Source: a virus
Strand: one strand, 5' to 3'
DNA length: 34,803 bases
IMG/VR virus record: IMGVR_UViG_3300030328_003953
Span: 1-34,803 of that record
Positions 1-6,497 of this stretch are shown one piece after another; positions within the stretch are counted from its first letter, which is position 1; every line of letters starts with the position of its first letter. The position numbers and the translations under genes are program-made. Below the pieces are notes generated by a model. It made no database searches. It saw only the letters and a program-made list of their open reading frames with translations, and was not told the origin of the DNA.

Positions 1-31
1 CACGACGAGCCATTTTTCGTTGACAGGATCT

Positions 32-45
32 CTTGACATGTCAAG
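32..45. promoter_or_regulatory. Perfect 14-bp palindrome over the -35 box (operator candidate)
   Basis: CTTGACATGTCAAG reads identically on both strands and contains the -35 hexamer of the candidate promoter. A dimeric regulator bound here would occlude RNA polymerase, so it is a natural operator candidate. The regulator is unknown. The nearby HTH protein at 472 is one possibility, but nothing in the sequence proves it. Confidence 0.45.
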
Positions 46-61
46 TTTTGTTGATTGTAAA
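33..61 (+). promoter_or_regulatory. Candidate sigma70 promoter for the replication genes
   Basis: A perfect -35 box TTGACA lies at 33-38. It is followed by a 17-nt spacer and a 4/6 match to the -10 box, TGTAAA, at 56-61. A second TTGACA is at 20-25 without a matching -10. Transcription from here would run rightward through the repeat-rich leader into the HTH gene at 472, leaving a leader of about 400 nt. This is a motif match only. Confidence 0.4.
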
Positions 62-193
62 AGTCTAGTTTCGTCCGTTGGGTAGTACGATATACGCGTC
101 CCTCAAAACCCTATATTGTCCCCACATTGTCCTCGGAGAATAATGGTTTGAATTGTATAGTTTTGGTGGAGGACAATATGACAATGGTTTCAA

Positions 194-230
194 GTTACAC
201 ACATACCCACGCACACACACACGCCCACAC
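194..230. repeat. CA-rich alternating purine-pyrimidine tract
   Basis: The stretch is dominated by CA dinucleotides, with an uninterrupted run ACACACACAC around 213-222 and flanking variants. Such tracts can adopt Z-DNA or unwind easily. It lies in the middle of the iteron cluster. Confidence 0.6.
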
Positions 231-275
231 GTATGAGAGCGTATACACCCCATGTACGCTATAGGCCACTCATAC
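231..275. repeat. Nested inverted repeat within the iteron region
   Basis: Outer arms GTATGAG (231-237) and CTCATAC (269-275) are exact complements. Directly inside, AGCGTA (238-243) pairs with TACGCT (255-260), leaving an 11-nt loop and an 8-nt bulge on the 3' side. A 45-nt structure with 13 pairs could form as a hairpin or cruciform. It sits between the iteron copies at 169 and 288. Confidence 0.5.
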
Positions 276-461
276 TTTTTTGTGTCAATATCGTCCTCGT
301 TTTGATTAACCTGGTTTTGTCGGTCAGAATCAGAGGACAATATCGAAAAAAGATCGTCCTCCTGGGACACAGAGTTTGTCCTCCCCTTGAAATCCATTGT
401 AAATGTGTGTGAAGGGGTTGCATTCTGTAAGTCGTCATGGTAGTGTTCTTGGACCTTACCC

Positions 462-467
462 AGGAGG
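462..467 (+). promoter_or_regulatory. Ribosome binding site AGGAGG fixing the start at 472
   Basis: A perfect AGGAGG lies 4 nt before the ATG at 472. It favours this start over the upstream in-frame ATG at 403, which has no comparable site. Confidence 0.75.
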
Positions 468-471
468 TGTC

Positions 472-696
472 ATGTCTGAGAGCAGAGAAGCATTCAAGTA
501 TGGTGCGCAGCCTACCGAATCGTGCTTATCGGTAAAAGAAACAGCAAGGCGTTTGGGCGTATGTGCTCACACGGTATACACGATGGTGCGCGAGGGTGAA
601 CTGCCCGCTTTTCGTGTACGCAACCAATGGCGAATTAACGAATCTACTCTAAGCGAGTACATGCAGGCCCAAAATATTCCCTCTTCTGCCCCGTAG
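472..696 (+). CDS. Excisionase/MerR-like helix-turn-helix DNA-binding protein
   Basis: A 74-aa protein of the HTH_17/excisionase-domain type. Residues 19-55 hold the signature: L-S-V-K-E-T-A-x-x-L-G (first helix and turn), a recognition helix with H-T-V-Y-T-M, then E-G-E-L-P-A-F-R-V and Q-W-R-I, the usual wing and end of the family fold. These proteins bind short DNA sites as recombination directionality factors or small regulators. No integrase is seen in the window, so a regulatory or origin-binding role is as likely as excision. The start at 472 is chosen for its AGGAGG; an ATG at 403 would add 23 residues that look non-coding. The stop lies 6 nt before the primase-helicase start, so the two are probably co-transcribed. 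The upstream repeats and palindrome are candidate targets. Confidence 0.8.
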   Translation: MSESREAFKYGAQPTESCLSVKETARRLGVCAHTVYTMVREGELPAFRVRNQWRINESTLSEYMQAQNIPSSAP

Positions 697-702
697 GATC
701 TC

Positions 703-3195
703 ATGCACAATTCCCAACAGTCTATTCTCCAGGCTTCCCAACAGGAGATTCGGGCCGCTCTTGGTGCCCTCTTCGCAGCAGGCGATATAGTCGAGCTACG
801 TGCGTTTATACCTTCGAACTATTCTAGTAAGCCCAACATTCTTGCGGGATATTTTGATGACTTCGACGTTCTTTCCAAAACAGCAGCCAACCTATCCAAT
901 AATGGCGCGTATGGATTGTACATTACACCTCAAGAAATCAATTCCGACCTACTCGCCCGCGCACTGAACAAGACGAAGAAAGGAATTAAGACTACATCGG
1001 ATAAAGATGTTACGCGGTATAGATATTTACTAATAGATCTAGACGCTAACCGCGTATCTGGCGTTTCATCTACATTAGAAGAGAAGAAAGCTGCGTTCGA
1101 TAAGCTACGTGAAGTCTATAGCTACCTCAAAAGCCAGGGCTGGCCAGAGCCCATCTTTGGGGATAGCGGAAATGGGGCACATCTTCTCTATCGTGTAGAC
1201 TTAGCTCCCGATTCGGACCTAATCGAGCGATGCTTGCGGGCTCTTTCCTTTATGTTCGACACAGACAAAGTAATCGTCGACCAAACCGTCTTCAATCCGT
1301 CCCGTATCTGGAAGCTCTACGGAACAGCTACCCGAAAGGGGGACTCGACCCCCGAACGTCCCCATCGGAAAGCTCGATTACTAAAGGCCCCCGAAAAAGC
1401 GGAGAAAGTTTCCCAGCGTCTACTCCATAAGTTGGCAAAACGTGTACCGGCAGAGCCTCAGCGCGCGAAATTGGGGTCAGCAGGAACAGAACGAGCTAAG
1501 CTAACTACCTGGGTTCATCAGCATTTATCTGACACCGTAGTTGGGCCTATATCATGGCCTGGTAAAGGTGTTCGTTGGTTATTCGACGAGTGTCCCTGGG
1601 ATCCAACCCATACAGATCGAAGTGCTTTTATCGTTCATTTTGATCGCGGAGGTATCGCAGCAGGATGCCACCATGAGGATTGTCCAGGTAATAAGAGCAA
1701 TACCAAGAAGAATGATACAGGATGGGACCGCTTACAGGCCAAATATACCAAGTTAAAGCCCCCGAAGCCCCCAAGCCCACCCGATTCCATGGGACCTATT
1801 GTCCCTCCGAGCCCTAATAGCCCCGGATATACCGATACAGGTAACGCTTTGCGCCTAGTTCGTGCCCATCAAGCTAACATTCGCTACGTTCCTAAGTGGC
1901 AACGGTGGCTAGTCTACAGTGGAAGACGCTGGGCCGTGGACGATTCGCAGCAAATCATGCAATATGCGAAGAATTCTATCGATGCAATGTACGTTGAGGC
2001 TGCAGGTCTCGCTCAAACCGACCCGGCTACGGCGAACAAGCTGTTTAAGTGGGCGGTTAAGTCGGGTTCAGCCTCTTCTCGGCGTAACATGATCAGCCTA
2101 GCGGAGTCAGAACCGGGTATCCCTATCCAGACAGCGGAGTTAGACCGAGATCCTTGGAAGCTTAACGTCTTAAACGGTACTCTAAACCTAAAAACTGGCG
2201 AACTAGCCCCACATTCTCGCACAGACCTCATCACTAAAGTGGCAAAAGTAGAATACGACCCAGCGGCTAAATGCCCCACATGGGATGCGTTCATGTTGAC
2301 TGTCATGGGGGACAAACAACACCTAGTAGACTACTTGCATGCCTATATTGGCTATTCACTAACCGGAGTTATTACAGAGCAAACGCTAGCTTTCCTCCAC
2401 GGGACTGGTAGCAATGGTAAATCTACTTTTCTATCCACCATACAAAAGCTCATGGGGGACTATGCACGGCAGGCTGCCCCCGAACTATTATTATCGAAGA
2501 CTACTAGTGACCATCCAACATCCATTGCAGATCTTCAAGGTGCTCGTTTTGTAGCTACTTCAGAGATTGACCGAGGGAGGCATTTTGCGGAAGCCCTTAT
2601 CAAACAACTCACAGGCGGGGAAACAATCAAAGCGCGATTCATGCGGCAAGACTTCTTCGAGTTCGACCCCACGCATAAGCTCTGGATTGCAGCTAACCAT
2701 AAACCGATCATCAAAGGAAACGACTGGGCTATCTGGCGAAGAATTCGACTTATCCCCTTTGAAGTCACAATTCCCGACGACAAACAAGACAAGAACCTGC
2801 CCCATAAACTCACAGCCGAACTGCCCGGAATCCTAAATCGTTTTGTAGAAGGCTGTCTGCTTTGGCAGTCAGGAGGACTCAAGCCTCCCCCCGAAGTTAT
2901 GGTTGCAACTGAAGAATACAAAGATGAGATGGACCTACTGAAGGACTTCTTGGATGAGTGGTGTGTTCAGCGCGAAGGAGTACGCGTTGAGGTATCTGTT
3001 CTTTATGAGCGTTACCTTGACTGGTGTGAAATTACGGGTGACCGCAAGCCTATCAACAAGAAGTACCTAGGAAGGTTACTAAAAGAGCGTGGATTTAAGC
3101 AGTGCAAGAAAGGCGGTCATAGAGCTTGGGAAGGTATTGCATTAAAACCTCATAACCCCGTGAGCGCAAAGTCTTCACAGGCACGGTGGAACTAA
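703..3195 (+). CDS. P4-type phage/plasmid primase-helicase
   Basis: An 830-aa replication initiator with an N-terminal archaeo-eukaryotic-type primase domain and a C-terminal superfamily 3 helicase. Primase signs: metal-binding D112-x-D114 in L-L-I-D-L-D, the S155-G-N-G-x-H160 motif, and N198-P-S-R-I-W-K-L-Y-G. Around residues 290-330 a segment with several Cys and His could hold a metal. Helicase signs: Walker A G567-T-G-S-N-G-K-S-T575, Walker B ending E621-I-D623, and motif C K659-L-W-I-A-A-N665. The C-terminal 100 residues resemble the winged-helix tail of D5/P4 primases. Proteins of this family prime DNA and unwind the origin; phage P4 alpha also recognises origin repeats. The iteron cluster upstream fits that role. 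The start has AGGA 4 nt upstream. No DNA polymerase gene is present in the window. Confidence 0.9.
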   Translation: MHNSQQSILQASQQEIRAALGALFAAGDIVELRAFIPSNYSSKPNILAGYFDDFDVLSKTAANLSNNGAYGLYITPQEINSDLLARALNKTKKGIKTTSDKDVTRYRYLLIDLDANRVSGVSSTLEEKKAAFDKLREVYSYLKSQGWPEPIFGDSGNGAHLLYRVDLAPDSDLIERCLRALSFMFDTDKVIVDQTVFNPSRIWKLYGTATRKGDSTPERPHRKARLLKAPEKAEKVSQRLLHKLAKRVPAEPQRAKLGSAGTERAKLTTWVHQHLSDTVVGPISWPGKGVRWLFDECPWDPTHTDRSAFIVHFDRGGIAAGCHHEDCPGNKSNTKKNDTGWDRLQAKYTKLKPPKPPSPPDSMGPIVPPSPNSPGYTDTGNALRLVRAHQANIRYVPKWQRWLVYSGRRWAVDDSQQIMQYAKNSIDAMYVEAAGLAQTDPATANKLFKWAVKSGSASSRRNMISLAESEPGIPIQTAELDRDPWKLNVLNGTLNLKTGELAPHSRTDLITKVAKVEYDPAAKCPTWDAFMLTVMGDKQHLVDYLHAYIGYSLTGVITEQTLAFLHGTGSNGKSTFLSTIQKLMGDYARQAAPELLLSKTTSDHPTSIADLQGARFVATSEIDRGRHFAEALIKQLTGGETIKARFMRQDFFEFDPTHKLWIAANHKPIIKGNDWAIWRRIRLIPFEVTIPDDKQDKNLPHKLTAELPGILNRFVEGCLLWQSGGLKPPPEVMVATEEYKDEMDLLKDFLDEWCVQREGVRVEVSVLYERYLDWCEITGDRKPINKKYLGRLLKERGFKQCKKGGHRAWEGIALKPHNPVSAKSSQARWN

Positions 3196-3330
3196 ATGCC
3201 TAAAAATGCCAGTAATCGTGGCGTTGTTTCACGCTCTCCCCGTCATGGTGAATCGATACGTAAGTTTGCAACGGGCTGCTGCAACTATCCGTCGACAGCA
3301 TGCATCCACCATGTTTTGCATATTGCACTT

Positions 3331-3354
3331 CACTTCAAAAGCGAAGTGCCTTTT
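3331..3354 (+). terminator. Weak candidate rho-independent terminator
   Basis: CACTTC (3331-3336) pairs with GAAGTG (3343-3348) across a 6-nt loop and is followed by CCTTTT. The U-tract is short and the stem only 6 bp, so termination would be partial. The position, about 135 nt after the primase-helicase stop, fits the end of that transcript. Confidence 0.3.
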
Positions 3355-3373
3355 GTACTGTATTCTACAAAAG
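3350..3373. repeat. 8-bp inverted repeat downstream of the hairpin
   Basis: CTTTTGTA (3350-3357) and TACAAAAG (3366-3373) are exact complements around an 8-nt loop. This is either a second RNA hairpin or an operator-like site before the packaging genes. Confidence 0.45.
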
Positions 3374-3426
3374 CAATGAAACAGCTTCTCTTTACGATGG
3401 GGCAGATCCGAGGTGACTATCGTACT

Positions 3427-3431
3427 GGAGG
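3427..3431 (+). promoter_or_regulatory. Ribosome binding site GGAGG deciding the start at 3442
   Basis: GGAGG lies 10 nt before ATG 3442. It supports this start over 3196, where the site is weak and the extra residues look non-coding. Confidence 0.5.
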
Positions 3432-3441
3432 TTACGTTACT

Positions 3442-4077
3442 ATGGAAGGTAGCGATAACCTTGAGCTTACTAATTGGATAGAATCTACGCCTGTTTTTAA
3501 AAAATGGCTCATGTCTTCTCAAGCGTTTGTGGCTCCAGCAGCATGGCCAGGGGACGTTGAAAAGATGTTTCGGTTACGAGGGGAGGTACCTACTCCCTAT
3601 GAGGTAGCAGGATTACGCAGTAGCAGCCATGTTAAACGAGGCCTATGGCACTGTCATGAAGTATCTGTTTTGATTGCCTACAGTTTTGGTATGTCTGTCC
3701 AACTTATGGCAGAAGGTATGGAGACGGATCCTACCTATATTCTCGCTGATATGATTCAGGGCGTAGAGAAACTATGTTCTATACCTCAGTTTCGCCTTTG
3801 GTGTTGGAATTTAGATCTGAACTTAATTCCTCTTCCACCTCTAGAAGGCTACTCTCTAAATGATCGCCTCGAGATTTTTGAGGCATTGCGGGATCATCCT
3901 TTTAATGTCAAAACAGCAGCCTGCAAAGCGTTGCTGGATGCACCGTTTTTTAAGTCGTATGCTAAACTTAAATTGCTTCCACCTAAATTGAAACACCGAC
4001 CCCGAATGGGCACCCCTCTGGTAGGCCCACCTAAATTAAGGAAAACAAATGGCAAGAAAAAAGACTCCAGTTCGTAG
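3442..4077 (+). CDS. HTH-like protein upstream of the terminase genes, function unassigned
   Basis: A 211-aa protein from the start at 3442 (293 aa if translated from 3196). I do not recognise a named family. The middle (W-H-C-H-E-V-S, then L-I-A-Y-S-F-G-M-S-V-Q-L-M-A-E-G-M) has the spacing of a helix-turn-helix: a helix, G-M-S turn, and a recognition helix. The C-terminus is Pro/Lys-rich and ends in a basic tail (K-K-K-D-S-S-S). It overlaps the next gene by 29 nt, so the two are translated together. Its place as first gene before the terminase pair makes a DNA-recognition role in packaging, or control of late genes, the best guess. It could be the true small terminase instead of the next gene. 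Confidence 0.55.
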   Translation: MEGSDNLELTNWIESTPVFKKWLMSSQAFVAPAAWPGDVEKMFRLRGEVPTPYEVAGLRSSSHVKRGLWHCHEVSVLIAYSFGMSVQLMAEGMETDPTYILADMIQGVEKLCSIPQFRLWCWNLDLNLIPLPPLEGYSLNDRLEIFEALRDHPFNVKTAACKALLDAPFFKSYAKLKLLPPKLKHRPRMGTPLVGPPKLRKTNGKKKDSSS

Positions 4078-4462
4078 GTCTCCGCCAGCTAGTGACGGAG
4101 CAGACTACTCTGCATGGTTGAATACAGTTCCTACGGATAAACGTGAGGTTATATCTAAATTTTTACGGTCAAACCCACTTAATGACTACGATGATGTGCT
4201 TAGTTTTGGTCAGTTTCTTTTAGCTGAACTAATGGAAGGTAACATTACACCTGTAATTGCACGCGAAGCTCGTAGTTATCTTGAGTTCTTGTTTACAATT
4301 ATTGCTACTAAGAACTCAGCTATGGGTACACCAGGCGATGCTTACACTGACATTATCGGTGCTTTGATTACGGTGAAACAAAGTTCTCCCAAGTTGGTGG
4401 GTAGCTATGCAAATCAAGAAGATATTATCGAAGTTGAAGCGGAAAAGGTTAAAGTAGGATGA
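4049..4462 (+). CDS. Candidate small terminase subunit or packaging accessory
   Basis: A 137-aa protein, basic at the N-terminus (A-R-K-K-T-P-V-R-R) and otherwise predicted mostly helical, ending in an acidic/valine tail. AAGGA at 4038-4042 gives a good start at 4049. It overlaps the large terminase gene by 4 nt (ATGA), the classic arrangement for TerS-TerL pairs. There is no clear HTH at its N-terminus, unlike many TerS proteins, so the assignment rests on position, size and helical content. The upstream HTH-like protein is a rival candidate. Confidence 0.5.
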   Translation: MARKKTPVRRSPPASDGADYSAWLNTVPTDKREVISKFLRSNPLNDYDDVLSFGQFLLAELMEGNITPVIAREARSYLEFLFTIIATKNSAMGTPGDAYTDIIGALITVKQSSPKLVGSYANQEDIIEVEAEKVKVG

Positions 4463-6192
4463 CGAAGAAGGCCGATCCCAAAGAGGCCCAAGAGGCTTTA
4501 AAAGCACTGGCTGATCCCGCGATCAGTCTACGTGCGTATGGCTCGGTGCATGATCAATCTTCCGGTCGGGCAGTTCCTTATGATCCATTTAAAATTACCA
4601 ATCAACTTCAAGCTACGATATTAGCTTATTTTTCTAACCCCCCTAAAACGTCTACCGGCCAAAACAAATGGCTAACTTTATTGGGCTATCGTCAAGGGGG
4701 TAAGTCACTAACCGCAGAATTATGTGGGTATGCAAAAGCTGCCTACACGCCAGGATGGGATCATGTCTGTATTGCAGACAACAAAAAACGTGCGGAATAT
4801 CTGCACAGTCGTGTTCACTTTTGTCATGGCCGTTGGCCTGAGACTATTCGGTCTCCTACAATACCTAATCGTGAGGCACGTCAGCTTACGTTTGATTCCA
4901 AATCGGGTGGAAAGATGCGCGTCTTGTCGGGAGAGTCAGGCGCAGTCGGTATCGGTCAATCACCTGATTCGTTCCATGCTTCAGAAGTCCCTTACTTTGC
5001 GGACGCAGCAGCACAATTTACCTTAATCTATCCTTCTATGATTAACCGAGATCACTCGCTTATGTTGCTAGAGTCTACTCCAGCACCAATGGATGCCCCT
5101 TCTGCAGAATGGTGGCACGATCAATGTCGGGATGCAAAGTTAGGTACGGCTAGGCACCTTTATGCTTTTTTCCCTTTTTGGGACGGCGTACTTAATTCTC
5201 GCCCATGGCCTAAAAATTCTGTACTCGATACGGATGAGGTTAAGTTCTTAGAGAAGTTTGGCCCGCTAGGTTTAAGAAAAGAAAACTTGGCTTTCCGTAG
5301 GTTGATGATGGAAATTGACCCTGAGATTAGGCGTAACCCTGATCTATTTCAGGTTTATTATCCTTTTGATGACTTGTCCTGTTGGTTTTCTGCCTCGAGT
5401 TCTGTCATTCATCCTGACCTAATGAAGAGACATAAAGAGGCGAAGCTAACCCCTTGGGTACCGCCTTATATGGAATATGAGCAACCTGAAGCTGGAGCTA
5501 TTTATGTCATCGGAGTTGACCCTGCTGGTTATGCTGCTCGCGACCATGCTGCATTCCAAGTTCTCAAAGTATACGATGGGGAGTGGACTCAGGTGGCTTG
5601 CTATGCTGATCATACGGCTCCTATACCGTTTTCGAAAAAGATAATGGAAGTCCATCAGAAGTATAACAATGCAATCGTAGCGGTAGAATCAAACGGGGTA
5701 GGCGCCGCCGTTATTGCTCTCCTCGAAGAGATGGAATGTCGCAAGCTATTCTATGAGAAAGCATATCGTCCAGGTATTGCTTCTACTTCTAAATCAGTTG
5801 ATCAGATGCTCTCTTACCTGCAAGATAGTCTTAGAGATGACTTATTTTTTAATGATGAAGACACAGTGTCCCAACTAATCACTTACAAACACGATAAACG
5901 AGTAGAGCGGGCGGCCTCAACCGAGATCTTATTAGGGGGAGGATCGGGTAAAAGAAGGCGCGATCGGCATCACTGGGATAAAATCTCCGCGTTACAGATG
6001 GCGATTGTTGCGGCACGTCGGTGTCCTCGGCGCTTGAAAGACTCAAGTACCCCAGAGGGTCTGGAGAATGTTGTATTGTTTAGAGATATGACATACGATC
6101 AGATTCAGACATATAGGAAAAAAGAAGCGGATAAGGATTTGAAATCTCGCCGCAAGTTTAATTATCGTAGCATTCGCCGTAGGAGGAAATAA
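4459..6192 (+). CDS. Terminase large subunit
   Basis: A 577-aa packaging motor with an N-terminal ATPase and C-terminal RNase H-like nuclease. Walker A is G76-Y-R-Q-G-G-K-S83, an R-x-G-G-K-S form common in TerL. The Walker B/catalytic glutamate is at F-H-A-S-E176. Nuclease acidic residues are visible at G-V-D354-P-A-G, V-A-V-E410-S-N-G and W506-D507 in the H-H-W-D-K-I-S-A-L motif. The length is normal for the family. It translocates DNA into the prohead through the portal and cuts concatemers. The start overlaps the preceding stop as ATGA. The Arg-rich C-terminus (R-S-I-R-R-R-R-K) is unusually basic and may contact DNA or the portal. Confidence 0.93.
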   Translation: MTKKADPKEAQEALKALADPAISLRAYGSVHDQSSGRAVPYDPFKITNQLQATILAYFSNPPKTSTGQNKWLTLLGYRQGGKSLTAELCGYAKAAYTPGWDHVCIADNKKRAEYLHSRVHFCHGRWPETIRSPTIPNREARQLTFDSKSGGKMRVLSGESGAVGIGQSPDSFHASEVPYFADAAAQFTLIYPSMINRDHSLMLLESTPAPMDAPSAEWWHDQCRDAKLGTARHLYAFFPFWDGVLNSRPWPKNSVLDTDEVKFLEKFGPLGLRKENLAFRRLMMEIDPEIRRNPDLFQVYYPFDDLSCWFSASSSVIHPDLMKRHKEAKLTPWVPPYMEYEQPEAGAIYVIGVDPAGYAARDHAAFQVLKVYDGEWTQVACYADHTAPIPFSKKIMEVHQKYNNAIVAVESNGVGAAVIALLEEMECRKLFYEKAYRPGIASTSKSVDQMLSYLQDSLRDDLFFNDEDTVSQLITYKHDKRVERAASTEILLGGGSGKRRRDRHHWDKISALQMAIVAARRCPRRLKDSSTPEGLENVVLFRDMTYDQIQTYRKKEADKDLKSRRKFNYRSIRRRRK

Positions 6193-6488
6193 TGCCACAA
6201 GATCTACCTAAAGATTATAGCTTAGATGAACTCGTTGAGTACTTTCGAGCGGGCCTTCAAGCTCTTGAGAAGATGCAGATGGATGCGCCAGCAGAAGCAC
6301 CCGCAGGTGAAATGATGGAAGAAGCTGCCGTCGAAGAGATGCCCGGCGGGGAGATGGTAGGTGAGATGATGGCAGAAGAGTCCGCGCCTGACATTGGTGC
6401 GATGCTTGAAGCTGAAGACGAACCACAAATGCCAGAAATCAATCTTGAGGAACTGACAGCTAAAGCTGCCAAGAATGCGCTAGCCTAA
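6192..6488 (+). CDS. Small acidic Met/Glu-rich protein, unassigned
   Basis: A 98-aa protein, strongly acidic. After a short helical head (L-D-E-L-V-E-Y-F-R-A-G-L-Q-A-L) the middle is an imperfect run of G-E-M-M/G-E-M-V units, then a final helix ending N-L-E-E-L-T-A-K-A-A-K. AGGAGG at 6181-6186 precedes the ATG, whose A is the last base of the TerL stop. I recognise no family. Its position between TerL and portal suggests a packaging or head-assembly accessory. An acidic, low-complexity partner of basic TerL or of DNA is one possibility. Confidence 0.6.
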   Translation: MPQDLPKDYSLDELVEYFRAGLQALEKMQMDAPAEAPAGEMMEEAAVEEMPGGEMVGEMMAEESAPDIGAMLEAEDEPQMPEINLEELTAKAAKNALA

Positions 6489-6497
6489 AGGTGTGTT

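Larger units (their letters stand above)
113..383. repeat. Seven-copy iteron cluster, consensus ATATTGTCCTC
   Basis: Copies on + are 113-123 (ATATTGTCCCC), 126-134 (ATTGTCCTC), 288-298 (ATATCGTCCTC), 353-361 (ATCGTCCTC) and 375-383 (TTTGTCCTC). Copies on - are 169-179 and 333-343, both an exact GAGGACAATAT. The first two share ATTGTCC at an 11-bp period, about one helical turn. The copies at 333 and 353 form an inverted pair. They occur in several reading frames, so they are not a coding repeat. Iterons beside a primase-helicase gene are typical of origins; in phage P4 the alpha protein binds such repeats. An operator array for a regulator is the alternative. Confidence 0.6.
3196..3441 (+). 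other. Probable non-coding spacer between replication and virion genes
   Basis: An open frame continues upstream from the next gene to an ATG at 3196 directly abutting the primase stop. Its 82 predicted residues are rich in Cys, His and Arg and do not look like the proteins around it. The upstream start has only a weak GGTGGA site, whereas GGAGG precedes 3442. The stretch holds two adjacent hairpins. I read it as an intergenic region, possibly with a terminator and a late promoter, though I found no clear -35/-10 pair. Confidence 0.5.

Noticed and set aside
1-13. A possible leftward gene beginning at 13 (M-A-R-R...)
   Set aside because: Only four codons are visible and no good ribosome site lies upstream on that strand.
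65-397. A 110-aa open frame on the - strand across the upstream region
   Set aside because: No ribosome site precedes its ATG, it runs through the CA tract and the iterons in mixed frames, and its composition is unlike the other genes.
403-471. The upstream start of the HTH gene at 403
   Set aside because: AGGAGG at 462-467 marks ATG 472, and the extra 23 residues do not look like coding sequence.
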